Program-made: the position numbers and the translations under genes
DNA from: Epinephelus fuscoguttatus
Taxonomy: Eukaryota; Chordata; Actinopteri; Perciformes; Serranidae
DNA: 64,000 bases
Direction: 5' to 3'
NCBI RefSeq assembly: GCF_011397635.1
Contig: NC_064770.1
Coordinates: forward strand, 20,491,707 to 20,555,706
Notes under the pieces: generated by a model
Told to the model about the DNA's origin: nothing
The model's database searches: none
What the model saw: only the letters and a program-made list of their open reading frames with translations
Shown: positions 1 to 13,689 of the stretch, one piece after another
Position numbering within the stretch: position 1 is the first letter of the stretch
Layout: every line of letters starts with the position of its first letter

Positions 1-21
1 AGCCATCAGACTGCTGTCAAG

Positions 22-3000
22 ATGGCACCGAGTGGGCTGAAAGCGGTAGTTGGAGAAAGTAAGTGACACATTTGCTGTATCTTTTAGAAGTTTATCACAA
101 CTGAAAGACACATGTAGTTTGTTAGGACTGGTCTTGTAGGAGCGCGATAAACGGAAGCTCTACTTTTAGCATAAAACTGCTGCGGACGTTGGTCCACCTG
201 AAGTCTCTCTTCCTGCTTATGCCCCAATTATAATGCTAACAATACCTATAAAAAATGTTAAGGTTAACAAAGCCATTGAGAAGAAGTGGTAGTCTTGTGT
301 TGTAAGTGTCGGTAACAATATTTGCAGTGGCGAAATGGTAGTTTTGTTGCGATATTTAGCGGATGTAGACACAGAAGTGACAGTGACAACCCAAGTTTTA
401 GGCTAACGCTAGCTAGCTAACGTTAAAGGAAGTCCGATCACTTGGCCTCTCAGCCGGAACAGTCAGGCTGTAAACAGGTAAATAAAAACACAACCTTTGT
501 TATAAAAGGTTCGTAAAGTTACATATGTTTTAATATTAACTCAGGTGTCTTGTTTCGTTTAACAAATAATTATTGTTTCAACATCAATATTGCTTTTAAA
601 GTACTTCTTAAAGAAGCATAACGTTAGATATAATAATTATAAACCAATTCATTGTGTCATTTTGGATTTATGTAATGGTTATTTAACATTATAAGCGTTT
701 TGCAGCATTTTAAGTACTGTAATTAAGTGTTTAAATTGTTTTAAACAACTTAAAATGATGAAGGTATATTTCTTTGATCACTGATCCATCCTTGTGACCA
801 GGTCAAGGTTAAGCAGGTGTATTACACAAAGTGATTAAAATCCTAAGGTGTGTACCTGTAATATAAGTAACCCTGACCTTACACAGGACTTAAAAATCAC
901 ACCATGACTTGCCATTTGCTTGTACAAGGCCCCATAACCTATTTGTTTTTGTGAGATTCTGCAAAAGTGGTTTGAAAGGTTGCATATGGACAAGTCTTAG
1001 GAGCTTGTGTATGTGTATATATATATATATATATATCTATATCTATATCTATATATATACATATATATGTGTGTAAATATATATAAATAATTGCCGCCAG
1101 CCACACAAGTAGTCATCTTTTCCAGTTCCCTGTATGCAAATAGGTTAGGCATTGCATGATGAGACATTCGTGAGCAATGAATTTTCCACTTGGTCCAAAA
1201 TATTTCATGGGAAAAAATGAAAATTATTAGTTCACTCTTTTGCATTTACATTTGTTGTCAGATAGTCTTTAACAGGGTTGTAGGTGTACACTGTTGTCAA
1301 GGCAAAACATGGTATGAAAATTGATGGTTATCATGCCGTGTACATTTGCTTATCTACGGCATTGAAAAAATGCAGCTGGATGGAGGATCTCGCCATTATT
1401 TCAGTTATTTTAAAGAAGGAGACTGTTTACACATCCTTCCATTAAGACTATGGTTTCAAGTTTTGATTAAAATAATAAAACATTTGTTCAATAAAAGGAA
1501 AGACCTTCTGTTTTCATTCCTTTACGGGTCATTGTAACTGATAATACCAATTCTGTAATGACGTGATACCGAGAAACTGCGATGATCACTGTACCATGAA
1601 AATCTCGTATTTGTGCAACCCTAGTCTTAAATAATTTTGTCAGTCGGTTCTGTGTTGTTGATCATATGTTGGTACAGGTTAGATTATAATTTTGTTGTCC
1701 TATCTCAACAGTCCTCCCGATCCACAAACAAATATCTTGTAGGCCTGTCCAGTGAATCATTTATAAACCCCACCAGCACCGGATGTCATTTTGGAAACAA
1801 GTCATGACATAGTGATAACAATGACTGCTGACTGCTGATTTAAACTCATGCCACCCCACAACCTGCTATTTATTGTGTTATTTAGCAAGTGAGTTGATGT
1901 AGTAATAAGACTTGCGACAACTGATCATGTGTTTTAGGGCGTCACTACTGTGTTTCTAATGAGGTTAAGCAAGGAAGTTGAGTGATTAACATGATATCAC
2001 AGCAGTTTAATTCTTCATTTTTTGTTGTGCACTATTAAAGAGAGGACTGTTTAGCTCAGGTGGTTCGTCACCCAGTGTCTGACGAGTAGACAATGGCCTA
2101 AACAACAGCCACACTGCACATAATGACTTCTGCTGTGTGAAATATTGCCTCTGCTCTTTGCGCTGAAGTATGATATCTGATATCAGGGCATTTTAGGCAA
2201 GATTCTCCACCTCCACAGCAGTGGTATCATACCTCAGCCGTTGTGCCTATGAAGTCACTGGAACCACGATGCTTTTGTCTGAGCTTCACACACTGTAATC
2301 TGAACAGTACAGCACAAGGAAGTTGCACCCAACTAACAGAGTTGGTAAATACAAGTGCTAAATATGGGTTTGCTTCAAGAAAGTTCCTGGTTCCTGGTTT
2401 AGAGAGTTGAAGACACATGTCGCAACATCTCACATTGATATTTCACTTGCTCTGGTCTTGTTGTATGTCCTTGGAGTGATTAAACTAAAGCTATTAAGAA
2501 AATATTTCAATTAATTCTACACATACATATTAGCTTTGCAGCCACTGATGCACAATAGATTAAGTGTCACTCTTTATTTCACACGATAAAAACGACCGAT
2601 AGATAGGAGATAACCATCACATAAAATATTATCGTGTTAAGTTAGTCAGTGAGTCATTGCTAAAATTCCAACACTTGTTATCTCTTCTACCTAACTTTTT
2701 CTTGCAATAAATTTTTCCAAGTTTTTGATAGTTCTGTAATCATACAGGATATTTTTTTTCTCTTCTACAGAAATCCTAAATGGGGTCATCAAGAGTGTGA
2801 AGAAGGATGGAGAATGGAAGGTAACACTTGCCCAGTAAGATTAGAGAAGTCCCCTGTTTTTGTCACACTGAAAGTGTAACCCAGTGTTTCTTGTTTCTTC
2901 AGGTTCTTATTGTGGATCACATGAGCATGCGGATTCTGTCCTCTTGCTGTAAGATGTCTGACATTTTGGCAGAGGGGGTCACCAGTAAGTATGCAGATAA

Positions 3001-6000
3001 TTTCTGGTCTTGCATCCTCTGGATTAATTGTATACATTAGGGATCAAACTTTAAAAAACTAACAAATATCCTTACACTTTTTTAAAGCATTGCTTAACTT
3101 TGTAGTTGCATATTGATCAAGTCAGATTTTTTTAGGTTGAAGCAAAATACCTCTGTTTTCTCCTTTTTCAGTTGTGGAGGACATCAACAAACGCAGGGAG
3201 CCCATCTCCAGTTTGGAGGCCATTTATTTGATTTCACCTGTGGAGAAGGTTGGCCGCTGCTTTTCCCTGCTGCTTTTCCCTCAGAGTCAAAACTCTTAGT
3301 GCTCAGAGTTTTTCTTATAATCTTTTTAACCAAAACTTATTTTCAATTACAGTCGGTCCGTGCCCTCATTAACGACTTCAAAGACTCGACCTTCACTTAC
3401 AAAGCGGCACACATCTTCTTCACTGATAGTAAGTTTGTCTGTGTCTGTGTGTGTGCACAGTGAACTGTACAAGTTTGCGTCATTAATTTTATGTTTAATT
3501 TCCCTGAAAAACATGCAACCTGAAGGAAGCTCATTTATCAGTTATTTTCAAATATACAGTGCAAAATATTTAAATTTTCAAACCATATCAAATAATTATA
3601 TTAAACCGTTATCATTTCTAAATTTTTAAAATCTATTTTTGCTTCCATAGCTTGTCCAGATGGTCTCTTTGCCGAGATTGGGAGATCCAGAATTGCCAAG
3701 GTCATCAAGACTTTAAAAGAGATCAATGTCGCTTTCCTGCCATATGAGTCTCAGGTAGGAAATTATTTCCCCTTTACTTAAACCAACCTGGATTTTTTTG
3801 GCTACATAGTGATTCAATTTTGTTTTGGTTGTTGTTTAGCTACCAACAGCTTCTGACAGAATTACCTGACTAACTGCTAAATGCTCAACAGCTAGTCACT
3901 TATTTTGTCTGTGTGATGTTTGTTGCTGGGCAGGTAGCATACAGTGGGTTCATCAGAGCCTTTTCACTTTAACTGCAGACTGCTGAGGCTGGAAACAAGG
4001 TTGATCAGAGAGTGAAGAATGAAACAAGACTGTAAAGTTTGTGCTGAAAGACGCTAAAATGCTCCGCTAGAGCTAAGAAGAGCTTTAGAGTGGGTTTCTC
4101 TGTGGGCTTCTCAGTACGAGTGACACCTTAAACGCAATATTAATTTCCATTGTAAATGGAAAAAAAAAGAATAGTGCAGCTTGATTGTTGTGAAAATGAT
4201 ATGGTTAAATTGAGGCAAATATCAATCCATTTCCTCCCTGCAGGTGTTCTCCCTGGATGATGCAACATCCCTGTACTCCTTCTACAGCTCTAAGCCAAAT
4301 GAAAATAAAGACAAAATGATGGAAAATCTGGCAGAGCAGATCGCGACCCTGTGTGATACTCTCAAGGAGTACCCTGCAATTCGTTACCGCAAGTATGGAA
4401 GCCTTGCATGAAACTACTCTGAAATCAGAGTAAGCTCATTATTTTACTGATTCTGTTGTGTACGTCTCTGTCTCTCAGGGGACCAGAGGAGAATGCTAGG
4501 CTGGCTGAAGAAGTCTACCAGCGCCTCACTGCTCACAAAGCTGACAACCCAAGCATGGGAGAGGTAAGGAACTGCTCAGACCAACTTATGTGCTCTACTG
4601 TATAAATGAAATTCTTGTATTCTGAATTCTTATACTGTTTTTTTCTGCTTCTGTATAAGAGGGTACACTTTCTTTGGGATTCTGCAGCTCTTCACAGGTT
4701 GTGGACTTCTCTGTGGTTTCTGGTTTTTATTCCTTGTTGATTATTTTCTCACACTTTTCCTGGACCTTTCTCTTCTTCTGTTCTGTCTTTCTTAGCTGAC
4801 ATTTCCTTGCTCCTGAGATGGGCCTTAACAGGCATGTATTACTGTTCTCTTTTTGCTCTCCATACATCTGAAGTATGTTACCATGCTGTGCTGCATTCTC
4901 TTTATTGTTTTACTGGACTTGACAAGTTTGCTGGAGTCCTGCTGCATGCCTCATCACACACAGACACTGAACCCCTATAGAAAAAAGCTGATAAGACTTT
5001 CACGGCATGACAGATTCACAAAAACATAATAAAGAGCCTTATATTTCATGTGTACTATAGACCTTACTAATTTGTTATCCCTTATGTTCATTGTTTTAGG
5101 GTGCAGACAAGGCGAGATCCCAGCTACTGATTGTCGATCGTGGCTTTGACCCCATCTCGCCTATTCTACATGAGCTGACCTTCCAGGCAATGGCCTACGA
5201 CTTGCTAGATATCAAACAGGATATCTATTCGTGAGTGAACATCTTATTACATATAGGCTGCTGTTCATTAGTTTTGCCACGTCTGTCATGGGCATCACGT
5301 TTATTCCTAGTCAGCTGTGTTGTACTTGTTTTATTTTTTAAAGTTACCAGACAACTGGCATCGGGAATTCAAATGACAGAGAAGTGTTATTGGATGAAGA
5401 TGACGAGCTCTGGGTTCAGCTCAGACACATGCACATTGCTGATGTCACTAAGTAAGTGTGTCACAAGGAGATGAGAGAATCACTCATGTCACATCTCCAC
5501 ATGACTGGGTTTCACTGTCATCCCTCTCAACAAGTTCTGTTCGTTGCTTTCATATGGTTTTATGTTACAACTTCAAAACACACACTTACCCCATACCTCA
5601 TATTTAGTGTAGAATATAAAAAGAATGAATTAATGTATGATAATCATATTGTAAGAAAATGTATATATTTTTAAGTGGCTTAAAGATTTGATATCAATTA
5701 CTCACCATGTTATCTTGAATTCATGAAGAAAGCTTTGTTTTCTGCGTATGACTCCATGGTGAACGGAGAACCAAAAAAAGGCGAACATTCTTCATGAAGG
5801 GATGAAGGGATGTAAACCGAGAACGTATTTCACAACAGTAGAACTACATCAAAACATCCTTTTGCAATCTCTCACATAATCCATGCAGTGTAATCCAAGT
5901 GTCATTTATGTAGTCGTATGCTCAGTACTTTCCCAAATGCATGCAGTTTTGCTAAAACATTATAATTTAAAACATGTCAATAGAAATAGTTTTATACACA

Positions 6001-9000
6001 GCTGAGTAGCGTGGGTTATTTTTTGGAGTTTTAGCGTGAAAGGGGGATGGAGAGAAGGGGAATGACATGCAGCAAAGGGCTGCGGTATGGACTCAAAACC
6101 ACAGCCACTACGGTAAGGACATGTCCTTTTGTACATTTGGCACCTGCCCTACCAGATGAGCAACTTGGCGCCCCACACGTGCGCTTTTGAACTTAAGTAG
6201 AGCTTAAACGCACACACATGCTCAGCCAAGCTCTGGGCTTGCTACTTGTTGGTGGAATTTTTTATATTGGAACATTTTAGCGACCCCAGTTTACTTCAAT
6301 TCAATTGCTTTTTTTTGGATTCTGTGTTCATTGTCGAGGCAACGAGAGCGAAGTTTCCTCACAAATTAAATGTAACACTCGATGAGTAATTGATATACGA
6401 ATGGTCATTTTGCAGGTGAAGTATTCTTTTAAGGGTAAAACTTTGGTCCTCAAAAGTACTTCTGCACAAAGGGACTAATCATTTCCAAAACCCATTGTTG
6501 CAGGAAAGTGACAGAGCTTCTTCGCACCTTTTGTGAAAGCAAGAGAATGTGCACTGACAACGTGAGTGTTCATGTGCAGTACTCATTTCTGTTCAGTTAC
6601 TATTACAGATGTCCGTGATATAAGATGAAGACTATTTTTTATGTTCTTATTCAATTTTGTGGTGAAAACGTTTGAATTTCAGGCCAACATAAAAGATCTC
6701 TCTCAGATGTTAAAAAAGATGCCACAGTACCAGAAGGAGCTGAGCATGGTGAGTGGGATAAAAAACAGCCGACTCTTTGCAATCAGTATTATCATCTGAT
6801 GATAATTTTTCATTATAAGCAAGTACTCTCTGAACTGTTTAGGAAGAGGACTATACAGTAGATTACAGTCTAAAATAAAGTATCTACATTCTAGTTAATT
6901 TGCCCATACGTTGACTGTATATCTCTACAAGAATGTCCCTTTCTTATCAGCGCAGAAGCTACAGAAAGTTTTTATCTCATGTTGGAATCGTCAGTCTTGC
7001 CTGTAGCTTTGGGGAAAAATGTTTTACAGGATTTACATATCATATGATTTTGTCATAATAACAACTATATTAATAAATAAATAATCACTGCTCATTTTCA
7101 TTCACAGTACTCTACTCACTTGCACCTAGCCGAAGCTTGTATGAAGAAATTCAAGGCCTCTCTTGATAAGCTTTGTGAAGTGGAACAGGTCAGTATGGTT
7201 AAAATGAATCTTGATTTTTTTTTTTTTTTTGTGGTGAAAGTATCATTGTCATTTTAACCCAGCTATTAGGACACAAACAGCTCTCATAGATTAAAAAAAT
7301 ATCAATTTTAGGTCCAGTTCATAACATTTACAGTTTTATTAGCAAGTAAGTAAAATTTCTTTGTATGGCGCTTCTCACAGGCATATGTCACAAACTGCTT
7401 GAAAAGGGCGTTTACAACACACAAAAACAAAGCCAAAGAGGGTGAAATGACAACCGGATATATGTATTTAAAAGTGCAAAACTAAGAGCACAATACATAA
7501 ATGCTAAGCTTTTAGTTTAGAGGAAAAAAACAAGATCTGGTCAGCTGCTCAACATGTGTCTAAAGACAGCTGATCAAATATTACCACTGAATTGCGCAGA
7601 TTTGAGTGTACAGCAGAGGAAAGAGCCCCAATACTTTGCCATCCACTCCCTAGTAGTGTTATAATATTAATATTAAATCTGTTTATGATCTGTTTTAAGG
7701 GGCAGCAAATGTAAAAATAACAAAGGTCCCAGAAGCGATGGCAACTTAATGAGTGACACTATCCTGTACATTTATAGTTGTAGGTATAAGTAGAAACATG
7801 ATCTCTTGATGCCTGAGGAGAAAAGCACCATAGATGACCATTAAATCATTATTCTTGGAATTTGTCTGCTCATGCATTGTTGGCAAAACAGTCTGTAGTT
7901 TTTATATCTCAGTGGATCAACTAAATGCCCCACCGTGTTAGTCACTGGCAGTAAGTATCTTAGAGGGGATGTCAGACATAGAATTATGCTCCCCCACTAA
8001 CTCTGCACACTAAGCGACCTCAGTATGATGGCATCGTTATTTATAGCTGTTGTGGAGTATGCTCAAAGCCACTGGTCTTGTGATATTTAATGGGGAATCA
8101 TAATATTGCATAAGAAGCTTGGGACCGGATATCAGCATCTATATATCTACAGAAATGCGGAAGAAGCTGTTATGTCATTATTGAGTCATGTAATAACACG
8201 TATATGGACTACTTGGTAATGTAGAAATCCGTCAATCAACATCAGCCCGGGATAAAGCCACGGTCCAGACTAGTGCCAAGCCCCACTGTGTTGTTTGTAT
8301 GAGCCAGACATGCTTTTGTCTCCCTGAGGGGGGGTGTGCTCTGTCACACTTAGTCTTGTATCAGATGAGCCGCAAGCACACAGGAAATGATAAGCGATGC
8401 ATGGTTGTGGCATTATGAGACGCAAGTGTTAATGGGGCCTTTTTGTATGAGTGAATCACTCAGCTGCACTAATGGATTGTCAGCATGTCTGAAAGCTGCC
8501 TCTTTAATCCAATGGGCATGCTTTGGCTCAATGATGGACAGCGTGATCCAAACAGCAACAGCTCTCTGTCAGCTGTCGTTTGTTTTAGTGTTCTGCATTG
8601 TTTGGGCAACCCAATACAAATGTCTGTGTGATTAGGTGATAAACAAAACGATGTGCTGTATTTTTATGTGCTCATAAAAAGTTTTGTCGTTGATTGGCCC
8701 TAACAAGGCTTAGACGGAATACTCATAAAGCTTAACAAGAGTTTTTAGGGAGCTTGCAGAGTGCCCAGGATTGCATTAAAGGGAAATCCCAAAGCTAGTG
8801 TAAGTATAAAAGCCCAAGTTGAGAAGCCAATACTTGTCGTTATTTTTGACATAGTTAATGGATTATAAATGCTGCTCCGGGGGTTTACTGTGCAATCTAG
8901 GACAGTTTTGTTTACTTATTTATTTCAAATGTAAAAAAAATAAAATAAAACAGCAAGAATAACAAAAAATGAACACTAAAACTAAAGCAAACTCTCAATA

Positions 9001-12000
9001 TACAAATTGTCATAAACAACATAAATATGCCATGAAAGAGAAGAAATTGTTGGAAAAGGTTGAGAGGCGACTCATCTTCCTGTGTCAGCTGCTCCCTGAG
9101 TCGTCCATCAGCTGACTTAAGTTGTAATTGGTGATCAAGATTCCTGTTGAAGTTAATAGTTAACCACATGTTTCTTCCACAGGACCTGGCAATGGGATCA
9201 ACTGCAGAAGGGGAACAGCTAAAGGATGCCATGAAGAGCATTGTCCCTGTTCTTCTGAACAATGAGATTGAGGCCTATGACAAAATCCGCATCATACTGC
9301 TGTACATATTCCACAAGAAAAAAGGTGTGCCCTTAATGACTTAATGACTGACCCTTAATTCGAAGGGTTAATGGGATCAGGGGATTTAATAAGAAGTGAA
9401 TAGCGGAGAGTCAAGTGTTACCATTGCCCTCACTGTTTTTAAATATGTGGTAATCCATGCAGGCATCGGGGAGGAGAACCTTGCCAAGCTCATCCAGCAC
9501 GCAAACATACAGGCCGACAGCAACATCATCACCAACCTGCAGAATCTGGGCTGTAACATCATAGCTGGGGTTAATTTCCTGATTGCTACAGTCTTAAATG
9601 TAAATCAATACCTTCAGTATTGTTACATATATGTATATATATATTTTTTTTTGTTTGTTTGTTTGTTTGTTAGGGCCGCAATGCTGGGAAAACGCTGCCA
9701 GACAGGAAGGAGCGCACAGAGAGCACATACCAGCTCTCCAGATGGACGCCCATCATCAAGGACATCATGGAGGTACTAAAGCTAAAATGAGATTTTGAAG
9801 TTGCTGGCACACCTGAGGCCTGTACTACGACGCCAGTTCAACTTACCAGGATATCTTTTCGTTATCGGGTTTGACAAACCCTAACATTGTCAGTCTGCGT
9901 AAGCAGTGCTACAAAGCTGATTAACAACTAGCTCTGTCAGCTCTGGGTTTTCATTTCCAGCCACGAGCTTGTTCATGTGAAAAAGGCAGGGGTGTTAATT
10001 ACGAGCGACATCATTAGAACCATGGATGAAGTAGCCTGAGTCATATGATATATATGATGAAAGGGTACCGAAAGTGTCTGTGACTCCAAGACAGTGAAAT
10101 GTCAGTGACGCGGGATGTAAAGGATACTCTGTAATCTTATAACAAAAAATATGGAAACACTGAGAACACTATCCAAAAATACACCATAGGCTGAGACTAT
10201 AAAAGTCTAACAGTGTGTGGATTATTTTTCTAATAAAATATTATCTGTGTTATCCTAGTTCTCATCATGTAGATGTCTCATGTTATTCTGAGCTGCAGTG
10301 ATGGAATCAGAGTGTAAAAGAAGCAGCGCTGTCAGCGATCACTGCAGACTAAAGTAAAGTTTGCAATTCAGATGCAGCTAAAATCATGTGTTTAGTGTTG
10401 TAAACAATCTCTTGTTTGTTAGAAGCTCTGTTTAAAAACCAGTGGAAAAAGAGCCCTGGAATAATAAACTTATTCTACTGACCTATAACAATATATACCC
10501 TGAAGTTAACCTGCTCCGGAGCAGGTTAGCTGTTCTGCACAAGTTACCACAGCGATTTCTCCCAGTAAAAAGAGAACCAGCTTCCTAGTACTGAAAACCC
10601 AGAGTTAACCCTGAGTTACCTTGCTAACTTCAAATCCTGCTTTGTAGTGCAGGCCTCTGTTCAGTTTTGCCTTCAGCTTTCTCAAACAATTTGTGTTTAT
10701 GTATTGTAGAATGCCATAGACGACAAACTGGACAGAAAGCAGTGGCCATTCATCTCTGATCCTGCTCCCATCAACACAACTCAGACTGCAGTCAGGTGGG
10801 TGCTGGAAACAGGAAGGAAAAAATATATATGAACTGCACATTGTTGCTTTATACAGTTCATGACGTATATAAAGGAGTAATTGGTGAATGGTTAACAAAC
10901 CAAACTTTTTCAAAACAAGACAACAAGAAAAACAAATCCCATGTGCCCTTTTTGTTTCAAAGTGATGTCAGTCTAAAACATTATTTTTTTATTTTAGTAA
11001 CAACAATGTTAACCAGGGTAGCAGACAGATTAAGGTTGTCAAATAAAAGCTTTTATCCCTGTGACGGAGTTGGAGCCAAGCTTTTGACAAAGTGAGTTGA
11101 AAAGGTGAAATTAGGCCAGTTTTGCTTTAAATAACCTTTAATCCCCCAGGGAATTCCTCTCATGATGATAATGCTTATACAAACCACTCTCATGAACCTG
11201 AGTTCACTCATAATCTGCACTATGCACAATGCTTGTCCTCCTTTGTTTTTAGCAAAGTGCAGAATTAAAACTGAGTAGTCATAAATATTCACACTAGAAT
11301 ATAGACTGACAATGTAAAACCAGACATGGCAGTTCCGGTTATGATACAGATTAGCAAAGGTTCCTACATGAAACTGCTCACGACAAAGTCTGTGGATTAT
11401 TTTGAGTAACCAAGTCATGATTTTGGGAAAGAGACATGGATCTAGGGTCTAGACACCATGTCTGCAGGGTTACTTCTGGTTTCAAAGATACTATACCGAA
11501 AGTGTTAAGTGGAAATGGGGCTTTATATTCCAGAGTAGGCAGATAGCTCCAATACTTGGCAACTCGCACCAAAACAGTCTAGATTGATTAATAGCGCTAC
11601 AGGTAAGAGGAAGAATGTGTCTTTTTGATCTTGGGTTGAACTGTCTCTTTAAACTTAGTGTTTAGCTAGCACTACTGTTTGGCTGCCCACACACATGCCT
11701 TAAGTTTCAGAAGAAAATACTTGTCGCTCAGTTACTGTTTTAATTCCTTTACAGCAGCGCACGTTTTGGACACTGGCACAAAAATAAATCTCCAACAGAA
11801 TACCGCACTGGCCCACGGCTTATTATATTTGTGATTGGTGGGGTGTCACATTCAGAGATGCGCTCTGCGTATGAAGTCACTCGAGCCACCGATGGGAAAT
11901 GGGAAGTGCTGATTGGTAAGTAATCACTGTTTAGGAGGCAATTTCTGTCCCAAAAGTACAGCATTCTTTTTTTTTTTTAAACAAATACCACTTTCTTCTC

Positions 12001-12085
12001 GACAGGGTCTTCTCACGTCATGACTCCAACCAGCTTCCTGAATGACCTGAAGAGTCTCGACCAGGTTCCTAATCCTGATTGTTAG
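22..12085 (+). CDS. stxbp2: Syntaxin-binding protein 2 (Munc18-2), 19 coding exons
   Basis: Sec1/Munc18 family protein that binds syntaxin and guides SNARE assembly in regulated exocytosis; cytosolic and plasma-membrane associated. Exons: 22-58, 2771-2820, 2903-2984, 3172-3248, 3353-3428, 3651-3754, 4244-4392, 4479-4563, 5100-5230, 5344-5451, 6504-6561, 6683-6748, 7108-7188, 9183-9324, 9463-9569, 9674-9772, 10710-10795, 11755-11915, 12006-12085. They total 1779 nt (592 residues), close to the roughly 593 of mammalian STXBP2, with every junction in phase. The start [15 protein letters not shown], then [47 protein letters not shown] and [12 protein letters not shown], are strongly Munc18-like. 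[16 protein letters not shown] and [16 protein letters not shown] residues favour STXBP2 over STXBP1. The start codon is the first in exon 1, so the promoter lies outside the window. No break was seen. Confidence 0.96.
1006..1090. repeat. TA / TATC microsatellite in stxbp2 intron 1
   Basis: Alternating TA runs, a TATATC block and TATATG runs. The rest of the 2.7 kb intron 1 (59-2770) shows no coding exon or recognisable element. Confidence 0.85.
5686..6435. mobile_element. Non-autonomous DNA-element relic in stxbp2 intron 10
   Basis: The block begins with ATATCAATTACTCACC near 5690 and ends with the inverted counterpart GATGAGTAATTGATAT near 6381-6396, so it has inverted ends. A related copy occurs in the neighbouring gene at 14945-15360, sharing CATGTTA-CTTGAATT and TGATATACAAATGGnCAT-type sequence. 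No coding capacity is visible. The family name is not known to me. Confidence 0.5.
6030..6180. repeat. Teleost interspersed repeat nested in the intron 10 element
   Basis: Contains GGGGAATGACATGCAGCAAA, then CCTACCAGATGAGCAACTTGG and GGCGCCCC. I recognise this from memory as a very common teleost repeat, probably tRNA-derived and here in reverse orientation. It lies inside the larger element at 5686-6435. Confidence 0.55.
7335..7470. repeat. Probable interspersed repeat in stxbp2 intron 13
   Basis: The stretch with TTTGTATGGCGCTTCTCACA followed by CACAAACTGCTTGAAAAGG resembles a frequent teleost repeat, recognised from memory. Intron 13 (7189-9182) is the second longest in the gene, after intron 1, and otherwise shows only a T run near 7217 and no convincing exon. 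Confidence 0.4.
9596..9672. repeat. AT and GTTT microsatellites forming the 3' end of stxbp2 intron 15
   Basis: TATATATGTATATATATAT is followed by a T run and about five GTTT units that run directly into the TAG acceptor of exon 16 (9674). The polypyrimidine tract of this acceptor is therefore a simple repeat that may vary in length. Confidence 0.85.
9813..10658. mobile_element. Non-autonomous DNA transposon (about 0.85 kb) in stxbp2 intron 16
   Basis: The left end GAGGCCTGTACTACGACGCC is mirrored at the right end by GCTTTGTAGTGCAGGCCTC read in reverse complement, giving terminal inverted repeats of about 20 bases with mismatches. The interior has no coding capacity. The sequence type is familiar as a common teleost MITE-like element, but I cannot assign a superfamily. 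Confidence 0.65.
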
Positions 12086-12678
12086 GTGGTTAGACTCCAG
12101 ATGGGGGAGGGCGCACTGGAATAAGGGTTAAGCGTTTTCTGTTACAGCATCCCTGACGTCTGAAGTAAAATCTTAGATGTAGCCATGGAAAGAAACATTA
12201 GTGATTCTTGATTTTGTTTTAGTACGGTCCTTTTTATTGTGTGTTGTGAATTGGGTTCTGTATACTGCTGTGATTGAAAAAATGTATGAAAATATTTAAT
12301 TAATTAATATTTAGATTATTTTACTATTCTCATTCAAATTCTTATTTTTGTTACTACAATATATACGTGTGTGTGATTGTCCCTAATTTTGTTATTAAAA
12401 AAGTGCGTCACTCCCACAAAACTGGATCATCTCACGCCAAAAATCAGGTCTAATGTAGATGTATATAAGTCAGTAGAAGTTGTATCATATATCCAGTGAT
12501 ATGAAGTGTGGAATACCGTTTCTCTCCAGGTACCTTTTTCTTTAATGTCTGGGAAATTTTACCTTAGACAAAATGTCTCAACTGCTGTCTTACGAAATCT
12601 TGCACATTTACCAAATACGTTAATATATTGCTGGGAGAAAGTGTGGTGGGTGTTTGTTTCTTTGCTGTTTTAAATGAG

Positions 12679-12684
12679 AAATAA
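12679..12684 (+). terminator. Poly(A) signal of stxbp2
   Basis: A canonical AATAAA lies about 594 bases after the stxbp2 stop codon at 12083-12085, in AT-rich 3' UTR sequence. The 3' UTR would be about 12086 to 12705. No closer AATAAA was noticed. Confidence 0.6.
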
Positions 12685-13068
12685 AAGAAACATGATATTC
12701 ACTTTAAATTGTGTCTTGTGCGTAGTGTTCCAGAGGACATTCATTCATTCATTCATCCGCTAAGTCCCACCCTTTTGTGATCGTCTGACAAGCTGTCAGA
12801 GTAAGCATGGAGCCCACACTGTAACTAACTGCACTCCCTGAAGAAATATTATCCTATTTTTGAAAAATGAAACAGAGAAGCAGACAGAGGGTCTGCAGTC
12901 TGTGTTTGAAGGATATATCCAGGATGTCAAACTGACTCAGCAGCAACAACAGGTTAAAAAGACAAAGATAGTTAGAAGCTAAAGCCGAACTATAGGCTAC
13001 AGATCACAGCGTAAAAGTGAACCACCACATCACTGCTGATCGCCACAGAAGACAATGAATATAAAGGG

Positions 13069-13245
13069 AACTTTGCTGATATTGAACCAGCTGTGTGTCA
13101 TCGCAGTGTGTGCAGATGAACGGTGTTTGGCTTCCCCCCCTGTGCTCGGACCTCAGCCGCCTAGCAGGGATCTCTGGGGGAAGTCAAACAACATTCATCT
13201 GCACACACTGCGATGACACACAGCTGGTTCAATATCAGCAAAGTT
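13069..13245. repeat. 52-bp perfect inverted repeat with 73-bp spacer
   Basis: The left arm 13069-13120 and right arm 13194-13245 are exact reverse complements as read by eye; the arms include GAACCAGCTGTGTGTCATCG and its complement. The 73-bp spacer contains a C run and CCTCAGCCGCCTAGC. The arms stop abruptly outside the 52 bases. It may be a fold-back element or a recent inverted duplication. Confidence 0.85.
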
Positions 13246-13689
13246 TCTCTGCTTCCCTTCACTGGTTCCTGTACAACAGGGTTAGTCTTTTTTTCACTGT
13301 TAAAATCATTAAAAAGCAAAAGCAGCATGTGTATACATTCAGTAGGCTATATCTTCAGTAGCTAGCTAGCTAACCCTACACTTTTCAGGGTTTGATTTTG
13401 GTTTTGGAACAGGGAAGAAACCTGACCTCTCCAGGTAACGAGTATCATTAATACACGACGTGCCCCAGGCACAACATTTAGCTCCAAATCCACAAAACCA
13501 GCCTGAAAATGAAGGAAATCTGAGATGACTGCATTAGAGTCAATGGAGCACAGCTGTGTTGTTGTCGGACCCTGATCTGAACCAGCCCAGTGCTACATTA
13601 TGATTGGCCAGTCGAGCGAGACTTAGCTAAGGGTAAAAAATTTTTGTGGGGCCTCAAACATCTGCCTAGTTTGTCTCTCCCGACAGTGC

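Noticed and set aside
10796..11964. Several open frames in stxbp2 intron 17
   Set aside because: Neither strand gives recognisable protein; the intron is bounded by clear splice sites and the frames overlap each other on opposite strands.
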